Part shown: positions 12,674 through 20,501 of the stretch, piece after piece
How positions within the stretch are numbered: position 1 is the stretch's first letter
Layout: each line of letters opens with the position of its first letter
Notes under the pieces: model-generated
The model's database searches: none
Told to the model about the DNA's origin: nothing
Seen by the model: the letters and a program-made list of their open reading frames with translations, nothing else
Assembly (NCBI RefSeq): GCF_006438825.1
Contig: NZ_RCZP01000046.1
Span: 1-36,147 of the forward strand
Direction of reading: 5' to 3'
Length of the DNA: 36,147 nt
DNA from: Muricoccus nepalensis
GTDB lineage: Bacteria > Pseudomonadota > Alphaproteobacteria > Acetobacterales > Acetobacteraceae
Position numbers and translations under genes: made by a program

Positions 12674-15667
12674 GTGCTCGGCATCAAGCGCATCGGCGGT
12701 GGGGGCGACGGGCTGAACGTCTCGGCCGCTGCGGACTATTACGAGCGCGAGGCTCAACACGCCCTTCCCGAGCACGCCAGCCCGTCAAAGGCCACCGACG
12801 AGTACCTGATGGCCGATACTTCGGCCGCGCAGGCTACCTGGTGGAGCGCGTCCGATAGGCTTGCCCCTGATGGGGCACCGATCGTCCCTGACCAGTTGCG
12901 CCAGATGCTGGAGGGGCGTGGCCTCGATGGAGCGGCGCTCGTCCAGGCGGCCAAGCGGGCTGAACGGGTCGGGGGCTGGGATCTTACCTTCAACGCCCCG
13001 AAGGCGGTCGGCGCCCTCTACGCCACCGCCTCACCGGAGATGCGGCACGGCATCGCGGAGGACATGGCCGCTTCGGCACGCGCCGGCCTGCGCGCCCTGC
13101 ATGACCGAGGAGTGTTCGAGACCCGGCGTGGCAAAGACGGGGAAACGCGCGAGCGGGCGGAGGACGTGGCCGCCGGCTTGTTCCCACAATTTACGAGCCG
13201 CGCCGGCGACCCTCAGCCTCACGTCCACTCCGTCCTGATCAACGCTGGCCGGCGCGCGGATGGCACCACCGGAGCTCTGGATCCGCAAAAACTGTATCCT
13301 TGGAAGACCTACGGGGGCGCCGTCTTCCGCGCCGAGCTGGCCAACCGCCTCGCGCAGCGTGGGGTGGCGATCCTGGAGGACGGGCAGGCCTTCACCATTG
13401 CCGGGGTTCCGCCGGAGCTCATCGCCACTTGGTCCAAGCGCCGGACCATCATCCTTGACGCCCTCGACAAGGTGCGGGCAACCCTTGAGCAGGCCGGCGA
13501 GCAAGAGCGCGTCGCCGCCACTGCTCCGGAAGGCCGGCAAGGTCCGCTGCGCGACACCCAGGCCGGGGACTCTAGCGACGCCACCGGCAAGCGCCTCCGG
13601 CTGTTGAAGGAGGAGATCACCCGGAGCACCCGGCGCACCAAGGCGACCGTCCCCGATGACGGCAGGCTGGAGGCTCGGTGGCTCCGGGAGATGGAGGGCC
13701 TTGGCCTCTCGCGTGAGGCCGTCTGGGGCGCCGTGCGCGAGGCTGCGGCACGCCACCGGCTCCCCGAGGACCGCCCGGCCAGTGCAGCCCTTACCGAGGC
13801 CCTGGAGCGGTCCTCCGTTGTCACCGACCGCACCCTGCGCCGCATGATTGCGGAGGCCACCCAGGCGCGCGGTGGTGGCGCCGAGGGCGCCCATGCCGAG
13901 TTTGACCGCCTCATCGCCAGCAAGCAGCTCGTCACCCTGGAGCCGAACCGACGGGGCGAGATGGTCTTCACCACCCAGGAGACGCTCGACCGTGAGCGCC
14001 GGATGCTGCTGGACACGCTGGAGCGGCGAGGGGAGGGGGGGCAGATCCGCAAGGCTGACGCCGAGGCCGCCATTGCTGCTCGTCCCAGCCTCGCGCCGGA
14101 GCAAGCCCAAGCCGTTCGTCACACTGCCCGCGGCGATGGCGTGGTGGTGGTCGAAGGCGTGGCCGGCGCGGGCAAGAGCTTCGCCCTGGCCGCCGTCACG
14201 GACGCGGCCAGGCGCAGCGGCGCGCATGTGGTGGGGCTCGCCCCCTCCTGGACCGCGGCGGACGTGGTGCGCCAGGACGCGGCGCTTCCCGGTGCCCGTG
14301 CACTGCAAGGGTTCGTCCGCGACCTCGACGCAGGGCGGGCCGAAGTGCAGCCGCGATCGGTCCTGATCGTGGACGAAGCAGGCATGGCTGGGGCTGGAGA
14401 TGTCGCCCGGCTACTCGCCCACGCGCGCAGAGCTCGAGCGCAGGTCGTGCTAGTCGGCGACCGTCGCCAGCTCCGCAGCGTGGAGCCGGGCGCGCCCTTC
14501 TCCGCCCTGGCTGATGCGCTGGGCTTGGCGCGCATGGAGGACGTTCGCCGGCAGTCGGTTCCCTGGATGAAGGAGGCCAGCCAGGCCTTTGCCTCAGGCG
14601 ATAGCGTGGAGGGGCTGGCGCGCTATGACGCTCACGGGCGCGTCCGTTGGGCGCGAGACGCCGCGGACACCTTGCAGCAGGCGGCCGACGCCTGGGAAAG
14701 GAACCGCCAAGCCTCGCCCGAGGCCTCCCGTCTCGTCCTCGCGGCCCGGAACGCGGACGTGCACGCCCTCAATCGCGAGATCCGTGGTCGGCTGGTGGCT
14801 GCTGGAGAACTCGGCGCCGATGCCATTACCGTCCGCACCCTCCATGCTGGAGGCCGCCGGGGTGGTCAGGGTGAGCTCCGGGAGATGGAACTGCGCACGG
14901 GCGACCGCCTGGCGCTAGGCTCCACGCTGACGAAGCGCGGGCATGACGTGCTGGCGAATGACGTGGCGACGCTGGAGGGCTTCACGCGCGAGGCGGACCC
15001 CACGCTCACCATCCGGCTCGACCGCACGCAGAAGACGCTTTCCCTGCGCCTATCGGAAATCGCGCCCCCGCCCACGAAGAAGCAGGGCCAGCGTCCGCCA
15101 GTGCTCCAGCACGCCTTCGCGCAGACCATTCACAAGGCGCAGGGGCGTACAGTGGACTTCACCGTCCTGCACGCGGGCGGCGGGCTCGATGATGCGCGTG
15201 CCTATGTCGGGCTGACACGGCACAGGCAGGACGCGGTGGTGGTGGCCGATGCTGGCGCCATTGCCGAACGGCTGGCCGGCGATGGCGAAAAGCCGACGCA
15301 GGAGGCCGTCCGCATGGCGTTCCTGCGGAGTGCAAAGGGGTCGGCCGATGGCTTGAACGCGGCCGACTATGTGGCGGACCGTGCCACTTGGCTGAGGACC
15401 GGCGATGCCAAGGCGCGGCCCGAGGCCGAGACGCGAATGCAGGTTGTCATGCGCCTCGCTTCGGAGGCGGCAACGCGGGCTGGGCGCATGCTCCAGTGGC
15501 GACCGGAGAGGATCCGCGCCATGGCCGCTCAGCGGGCCGAGAGGCAGAAGCTCCGCTCGCAGGATCCTTGGCAGGCGACACAGGAGCGTGGCTCCCAGCT
15601 AAAGAAAGCAAAGGCGACGGAGCAGCAGGCACCGCGGCAGCGGCAGGGGCCACGAATGGGAATGTGA
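12674..15667 (+). CDS. MobF/TraA-type relaxase-helicase
   Basis: A 997-residue conjugative relaxase that should nick oriT and unwind the strand to be transferred. The TrwC-type domain (1-300) has paired tyrosines Y22-Y23 (SAAADYYEREA) and the metal-binding block DPQPHVHSVLIN with H183 and H185. The usual first histidine of the triad, eleven residues before H183, is Gln172. The helicase part has Walker A GVAGAGKS (495-502), Walker B VLIVDEAG (D567-E568), VGDRRQL (594-600) and the C-terminal motif HAFAQTIHKAQGRT...YVGLTRHR (813-851). The segment from DVRRQ to VRWA (623-659) is like TraA proteins of rhizobial plasmids. The GTG start follows GGGGAG. No coupling protein or secretion genes accompany it. 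Confidence 0.9.
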   Translation: MLGIKRIGGGGDGLNVSAAADYYEREAQHALPEHASPSKATDEYLMADTSAAQATWWSASDRLAPDGAPIVPDQLRQMLEGRGLDGAALVQAAKRAERVGGWDLTFNAPKAVGALYATASPEMRHGIAEDMAASARAGLRALHDRGVFETRRGKDGETRERAEDVAAGLFPQFTSRAGDPQPHVHSVLINAGRRADGTTGALDPQKLYPWKTYGGAVFRAELANRLAQRGVAILEDGQAFTIAGVPPELIATWSKRRTIILDALDKVRATLEQAGEQERVAATAPEGRQGPLRDTQAGDSSDATGKRLRLLKEEITRSTRRTKATVPDDGRLEARWLREMEGLGLSREAVWGAVREAAARHRLPEDRPASAALTEALERSSVVTDRTLRRMIAEATQARGGGAEGAHAEFDRLIASKQLVTLEPNRRGEMVFTTQETLDRERRMLLDTLERRGEGGQIRKADAEAAIAARPSLAPEQAQAVRHTARGDGVVVVEGVAGAGKSFALAAVTDAARRSGAHVVGLAPSWTAADVVRQDAALPGARALQGFVRDLDAGRAEVQPRSVLIVDEAGMAGAGDVARLLAHARRARAQVVLVGDRRQLRSVEPGAPFSALADALGLARMEDVRRQSVPWMKEASQAFASGDSVEGLARYDAHGRVRWARDAADTLQQAADAWERNRQASPEASRLVLAARNADVHALNREIRGRLVAAGELGADAITVRTLHAGGRRGGQGELREMELRTGDRLALGSTLTKRGHDVLANDVATLEGFTREADPTLTIRLDRTQKTLSLRLSEIAPPPTKKQGQRPPVLQHAFAQTIHKAQGRTVDFTVLHAGGGLDDARAYVGLTRHRQDAVVVADAGAIAERLAGDGEKPTQEAVRMAFLRSAKGSADGLNAADYVADRATWLRTGDAKARPEAETRMQVVMRLASEAATRAGRMLQWRPERIRAMAAQRAERQKLRSQDPWQATQERGSQLKKAKATEQQAPRQRQGPRMGM

Positions 15668-15885
15668 GCTGTTGCCCTTTCGCGCCGGGTGATCCTGCAA
15701 CGAGGGTTGCGCCGCGGAAGCGAGGTGGGAGCCCAAACGATTGGTAGGCAAAAAGGCCGATAAGAGAACACCGTCCGCTGTCACTCTTGCCGGACTAGAC
15801 TTGTCCACGTCCTCGTGACATCCCGCCTCAGGTTGGACGCCTATGGTCCCCACGGCGCCTGACTACGCGCTTCCGATCCGACTGG

Positions 15886-15924
15886 CCCCTGCCTGCCCCT
15901 CGCAGGCAGGGGTTTGTCTTTCTC
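15886..15924 (+). terminator. Strong intrinsic terminator after the relaxase gene
   Basis: CCCCTGCCTGC (15886-15896) pairs perfectly over 11 bp with GCAGGCAGGGG (15902-15912) across a 5-base loop, followed by TTTGTCTTTCT. It lies 219 bases after the relaxase stop and 163 bases before the second PEP-CTERM gene. It could end relaxase transcription or act as an attenuator in the PEP-CTERM leader. Confidence 0.85.
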
Positions 15925-16086
15925 GTCCAAGTATCCGTCACACCGCACGTCGCCTTTTCTTACAGATTACCCGTTGCGGTTGCACAACACGACGCAAGTG
16001 GTTGTTCCGCAATGTGGCTTGTGGTGGCCTGTCCTTTGCGCTTACTCGCGCAGCGGTGGCGTCCGGTCCCGCTGGGAGAAGCATTT

Positions 16087-16734
16087 ATGCGTATCGCAAT
16101 TGCCGCCCTTTCCGCTGCCCTGGCCCTCGGCGCGGCCGATGCGCGGGCTGATGTGATTTACACCTTCACTCAAACCTCGGCCCAGAAGAGCGATGGGTCG
16201 CCCAGCTCGGCGGTGTTTAGCGGGTCCATCACCGTGACCGATGCGGCCTACGCCAATGGCTTCTCCTTCAACCGGGAGTATCGCGCCGGCAACGTCATTA
16301 GCGAGGGCGTGGCGGGGCTGGTGGATATCCTGATCACCATTCCCGGGACGGCTGGCCGCACGATCATTGATCGCCAGAGCCTGGATGCTCTGCCGCCTCC
16401 TTTCCGCAGCGATGCTACCTTCACCAACACGGTTTTTAAGTTCAGTGCTCCCGCCATGGGCGCGCTGGCTGGCTCATTCCTCTACACGAACACCAGCACC
16501 GTCTTCTCGCTCAACATCAACGCGACTGGCTCCGCGTCGGGCACTTACGCAGCTGACAACCTCGATCTCCTGTGCGGCACCGGGGCGACCTGCACCTATA
16601 CCGCGAACGTAACTCGGACCCAGGTCGCCACGCAGACGCCGGTCACCCCGACCCCCGTTCCCGAGCCGGCATCCCTTGCCCTTTTTGGCGCCGGGCTGCT
16701 CGGGCTGGCGGCGGTGCGGAAGCGCCGCGCCTGA
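16087..16734 (+). CDS. PEP-CTERM surface protein (second)
   Basis: A 215-residue protein from the ATG at 16087, with GGGAGAAG upstream. It has a Sec signal peptide (MRIAIAALSAALALGAADARA, cleavage before DV), a beta-rich body with many Thr, Ser and Asn residues (SGSITVTDAAYANGFSF, LNINATGSASGTY), a Thr/Pro linker (TPVTPTPVPEP) and the sorting signal VPEPASLALFGAGLLGLAAV ending RKRRA. The two PEP-CTERM proteins of this element share nearly the same signal at the protein level while their DNA differs. Body function unknown; export would use a host exosortase. It converges with the tail fibre gene 4 bases away. Confidence 0.85.
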   Translation: MRIAIAALSAALALGAADARADVIYTFTQTSAQKSDGSPSSAVFSGSITVTDAAYANGFSFNREYRAGNVISEGVAGLVDILITIPGTAGRTIIDRQSLDALPPPFRSDATFTNTVFKFSAPAMGALAGSFLYTNTSTVFSLNINATGSASGTYAADNLDLLCGTGATCTYTANVTRTQVATQTPVTPTPVPEPASLALFGAGLLGLAAVRKRRA

Positions 16735-16738
16735 CCGT

Positions 16739-19700
16739 CTAGGCCCTCGTCTGGCCGCGGCGCGTCACGCAGTTTCGGGGATCGCGCGCAAAGGCGGCGA
16801 GGTCGGTCGCCGTCCGGTCGGGCGGCATCGACTGCAGCTTTGCGTAGGCATCGGCCACGGAGGAGGTCGATTTCCCGTGGTCGGCGAAGAGGTCGTAGAG
16901 CTGCGACGTGACCACGACCTGCCGCTGCGGGTAGTCGAGCCCCATTCCGTTGTCCCGGAAGTTGGGGCCGAACGCAACGCCACCGAGCGCCGCCTTGACC
17001 GCGGCGTAAGTCAGCCACTTGCCGCTCTGGCTGGGATAGCCGGGCACCCCGCCCGTCACGTATTGCCAATTGTACTGCATCATGTCCGACCAATCGAAGT
17101 CGCCGCGCTGGAAACTGCCGCTCCAGAAGTGGTCGGCCCAGGTGACATGATCGAGCGCACCGGGGATCTCCATGCGGGCGGCGCGAATGTCCTGGGAAAG
17201 GATGAAGACCGTCTGCCAGGGCGGCCCGAGATTGCCGCCCTCGGTCCCATAGATCCAGTGCGTGGGCAGCCCCCACATCTCCATGTTCGCCTGTGCGCTG
17301 AGCTGGTCATCAATGCGCTGCTGAAAGTTCCCCTTGAGCAGGGCGTAATGGTAGTTGCCGTGCGGCTGCTCAGTCGTGGGGACCAGCGCATGGGCGTCGA
17401 GGCACTGGCGCGTCACCCACCCGCAGGCTCGCATCTGGTCGTTCCAGCGCAGGCTGGCACCGTGCGAGGTGGCGGCCATCTCCTGCATCCGGCTATTGCG
17501 GCCATTCAAGCTGTCCTCGGTGTTCGCCGGCATGCCGCGCTGCCCCTCGGGCCACTTGAGCATGATGCCAAACGACGCTTGCAGGTTGATCCCGTCGCAG
17601 AAGCTGCGCCGGCCGGTGTAGAGATACGCAGCGAGGAAGTAGTCGCCCATGTGGGCGCCGTCGACATCCCAGCCGTAGTCGTTCGAGCCGAGATCCATGT
17701 CGCGATGGCCGCGATCGAACCAGGCGTAAGGCCGGTCAACGCTGTTCAACCAGCGCCCGTGCGTCTCGTCCCAGCAGGCGAGGGGGGCCGATAGCGCCGC
17801 CTCGGACTGAGCAATGGCAGCGCGGATGGCGATCGGATTGCTGGTGAGGTAGGCGGTGCTGGCGATGCGGTCTGCAAAGCCGATGTTGGGCGCGTCGCCG
17901 GGGCCTCCGGTGATCGGCTGCAGCCCCCGGTAGCTGTAAGGGGTGTTGAAGTTGGCATCGTTGAGCACCGCCGAGCACTCGTCGAGGACGGACTGCGCGA
18001 CCGAGAACTGCTGGTCGTAGTGCAGCAAAATGCCAGTGCGCTGCCAGTAGGGCGCATCGAGCTTAGCATAGGCCACCCGCGTCGGGAGGAGAGTGGTGCC
18101 GTCCGAGGCCACCCGCAGCTCGTTGGTATAGGCGGTGTAGAGCGGCGCGACGATGCCCGTCCGGGTCAACCTCTCATTGCCGCCAAGGTAGACCCGGAGG
18201 TCGTAGGTGCCCCTGCCCTGGTTTGCTTTGAGTGCGAAGTCATTCCGCGGCGTGACCTCGACGGTCATGACGCCCTGCTTGTCGATGCCGATGTCCACGA
18301 TCAGCCGGCCGTCCGTGCCCCCACCCATGGCCGCGCGAGGGATATTGGCAATGCAGCGCGTGCTGGCCTTCAGGTTGCCCTGGTGCCAGCGGGCTGCTGG
18401 GAGGTTGGCAATCACGTCGTAGGAGAAGCCCCCCACGTTCACCGTCACCGACTTGCCGGAGAGCGCGGTCGCCAGATTGATAGCTGTCCCGGAGGGGGAT
18501 GCCTGCTTGAACAGCGCACCGGCCTCCGTCGCCCCATTTCCCAGCGACGGCAGGGCAATGTGGATGGCCGTCGCCATAATCGAGCCATCAGCCCAGAAAG
18601 TGGACGGGGCCGCGTCGTACTGGGTCTCGCAGGCCGTGCCGCCCGAGGTCTTCCACACGAGCGGATCGCCCGGGAACAGGTGCCCACGCTGGAAGCCCTG
18701 GATCTGGGTGTAGACCGATCCCGCTGGGGCGCCCGTGCCGGTTAGGGTCAGGGGAATGCTGGTGAACGTGGTTGACGGATAGCTGCTGTCGGCCACACGC
18801 GCGATCGGCGTGGCGGGGGTGGTGCCGCCCGCGACGGGGGTGCCACCGATGACCGGGGGCGGGGTGACGACGACGGGGTTCGCGGGTTCGGTGGTGCCGG
18901 TGACACCGGCCGAGGCGCGCGCGGCCCAGGCAGTGTCGACGGCGCTCTGCGGCTTGAGGCCGATACGGCGGGCGAACTCCGCGCAGAGGAAGTCTTCGTC
19001 ACCCATGGCATCGGTGACCCAGGCAAACGCCATGTCAAAGGCGCCCGTGAACAGGAAAGCGCCGTCCGGACTGCCCGGCGGCAGCGAAGACCCCATAAGG
19101 AGGCGGGCCGGGAACGGGTTCGCCGTACCGGTAAGGATCTGCGTCTTAGCGTCATTGACCCGGAGCTGCGCGGTGCCATCGGCGTTCCGGCGGAAAGCGA
19201 TGATGAACGGCGCTTCGGTCGGCGCCGTGAGGTCGGTTGTCTCGAATTCGTTGTTGCCGAGGTAAATGCCACCCGTCGCACCGCCACCGTTAGGCCGGAA
19301 GTAGGGCCGCAGGAAGGGATAGCCGCCGTTGTAGTTGTTGGTCCCGCCCATGACGGTGAAGGGGCAGCCGAAGTCATTGGGCTGCGCGGCGCGGCGACGA
19401 ATGGCCGCCACGACCAGGATCGCGCCAGTGCCCGAGTAGATCAGATCGCTCTCGAGGTGCTGGTTGAACCCGTTAAAGCTGAGGTAGGGCAGCCCGTTGA
19501 AGTAGGACGACTGGAAACCAGCGTCGCCCGGCTTGAGGTAGGTCGGCGGTGTGGGGTTGGAGCCAAGGCCGATGGCCTGAACCACGCCGGTCTGGTCGGC
19601 GACAGCCGAGACGGTACCGCCCGAGGCCGTGACAGGCGTGCCGCTGAAGGCGTTCAGCAGCTTGGAGCCGCCGAAGACCAGGCGCGCGCCCTGGAGCTGG

Positions 19701-20281
19701 TCAAGCGCGTCGGCCGGGGTCGCCGGGGTCGTCGTCGCAGCGTTGGTCACGGTGATTGACACGCTTGTCGGGCGCGGGCTGTTGCTGGCACCGGCCAGGG
19801 TCTGAATGACCGAGATCGTCAGCGGGTCGGCAGCAGCCAGAGGCGACGCTCCCACCAGAACAGCCGTCTTGGCTGGATTCAGGACGTACCGGGTCTCACC
19901 GGGGGGCACCGACAGGGTCGCACTCGGGTGCGCGCCGGAGAAGGTGGCGAGGGTTGCGCCTGCCGCCGCGGCAGGGGTGCCGATCTGGAAGGAGGAGGCC
20001 GCCGGCGTCAGCGTCAGCGCCGGCAGGGTGATGACGGTCGAGACGTTGGCCGTGAACTGGAGGGGCGAGCTGTAGAGCGGCACCAGCGCGCGGCCGGTGA
20101 CGTTGCGGCCCCACACAGCCGCCCGGAACCACCTCCCGTTGTCAGCGTCTGGCGGGCTGTAGGTCGTGCCAATGGCGCCGGCCACATCCGACCACGGGCC
20201 ATCTTTCGAGGGGCCGGCCTGCCACTGCTGGTCATACCCCGTGGGGTTACTATTCCACGTCCCGAAATTCGCGATCTGCAT
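16739..20281 (-). CDS. Large phage tail fibre / predicted polysaccharide depolymerase
   Basis: A 1180-residue protein at the 3' end of the tail module, where receptor-binding proteins usually lie. Residues 1-85 look like a small Ig-type adhesin domain (WQAGPSKDGPWSDVAGA...WFRAAVWGRN). About 210-440 resemble a LamG/concanavalin-type sheet (LPYLSFNGFNQHLES, FIIAFRRNADGTAQLRVND). A Pro/Val/Gly linker follows near 460-490. About 495-640 resemble the N-terminal domain of PcRGLX/YetA-type exo-lyases (TSIPLTLTGTG, then STFWADGSIMATAIHI). The remainder (about 750-1150) is helical and rich in Trp, Tyr, His and Asp (YAWFDRGHRDMDLGSNDYGWDVDGAHMGDYFLA), as in alpha/alpha toroid lyases or hydrolases. Enzyme function is inference. 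Confidence 0.6.
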   Translation of the reverse strand: MQIANFGTWNSNPTGYDQQWQAGPSKDGPWSDVAGAIGTTYSPPDADNGRWFRAAVWGRNVTGRALVPLYSSPLQFTANVSTVITLPALTLTPAASSFQIGTPAAAAGATLATFSGAHPSATLSVPPGETRYVLNPAKTAVLVGASPLAAADPLTISVIQTLAGASNSPRPTSVSITVTNAATTTPATPADALDQLQGARLVFGGSKLLNAFSGTPVTASGGTVSAVADQTGVVQAIGLGSNPTPPTYLKPGDAGFQSSYFNGLPYLSFNGFNQHLESDLIYSGTGAILVVAAIRRRAAQPNDFGCPFTVMGGTNNYNGGYPFLRPYFRPNGGGATGGIYLGNNEFETTDLTAPTEAPFIIAFRRNADGTAQLRVNDAKTQILTGTANPFPARLLMGSSLPPGSPDGAFLFTGAFDMAFAWVTDAMGDEDFLCAEFARRIGLKPQSAVDTAWAARASAGVTGTTEPANPVVVTPPPVIGGTPVAGGTTPATPIARVADSSYPSTTFTSIPLTLTGTGAPAGSVYTQIQGFQRGHLFPGDPLVWKTSGGTACETQYDAAPSTFWADGSIMATAIHIALPSLGNGATEAGALFKQASPSGTAINLATALSGKSVTVNVGGFSYDVIANLPAARWHQGNLKASTRCIANIPRAAMGGGTDGRLIVDIGIDKQGVMTVEVTPRNDFALKANQGRGTYDLRVYLGGNERLTRTGIVAPLYTAYTNELRVASDGTTLLPTRVAYAKLDAPYWQRTGILLHYDQQFSVAQSVLDECSAVLNDANFNTPYSYRGLQPITGGPGDAPNIGFADRIASTAYLTSNPIAIRAAIAQSEAALSAPLACWDETHGRWLNSVDRPYAWFDRGHRDMDLGSNDYGWDVDGAHMGDYFLAAYLYTGRRSFCDGINLQASFGIMLKWPEGQRGMPANTEDSLNGRNSRMQEMAATSHGASLRWNDQMRACGWVTRQCLDAHALVPTTEQPHGNYHYALLKGNFQQRIDDQLSAQANMEMWGLPTHWIYGTEGGNLGPPWQTVFILSQDIRAARMEIPGALDHVTWADHFWSGSFQRGDFDWSDMMQYNWQYVTGGVPGYPSQSGKWLTYAAVKAALGGVAFGPNFRDNGMGLDYPQRQVVVTSQLYDLFADHGKSTSSVADAYAKLQSMPPDRTATDLAAFARDPRNCVTRRGQTRA

Positions 20282-20287
20282 TCGGCG

Positions 20288-20464
20288 CTACCGCGTAATC
20301 ACGGGCAGAGCTCCGCCCATTGGGGCGGGGCGACCCTTACTGGAGGGCTTTCCCTTTCCAGCGAGGATGGCCTGAAGCAACTCGATGACCAGCGCCTGCT
20401 GACTGACGTTGGTCATCAACAGCTCCTTGTTTGTGGGCATCTTGGGGGCCTTCGGGGGCGCCAT
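20288..20464 (-). CDS. Small tail-module protein
   Basis: A 58-residue protein from the ATG at 20464, between the tape measure and tail fibre genes. The N-terminus is MAPPKAPKMPTNKELL, a single helix follows (MTNVSQQALVIELLQAILAG), and the C-terminus is basic and Pro/Gly-rich. There is no known family. Its place suggests a small connector or chaperone of the fibre. Seven bases separate it from the fibre start, and 37 from the tape measure stop. Confidence 0.5.
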   Translation of the reverse strand: MAPPKAPKMPTNKELLMTNVSQQALVIELLQAILAGKGKPSSKGRPAPMGGALPVITR

Positions 20465-20501
20465 GGCATGTCTCCAGAGGGGGCGCGGCGTGCTGCGCGC
20501 G

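Noticed and set aside
13031-14308. A 425-residue open frame on the minus strand inside the relaxase gene
   Set aside because: The plus-strand relaxase is strongly supported by motifs along its whole length; high-GC codon use opens long antisense frames.
16676-17794. A 372-residue plus-strand frame overlapping the tail fibre gene
   Set aside because: It is antisense to a well-supported gene and has no domain or ribosome binding site.
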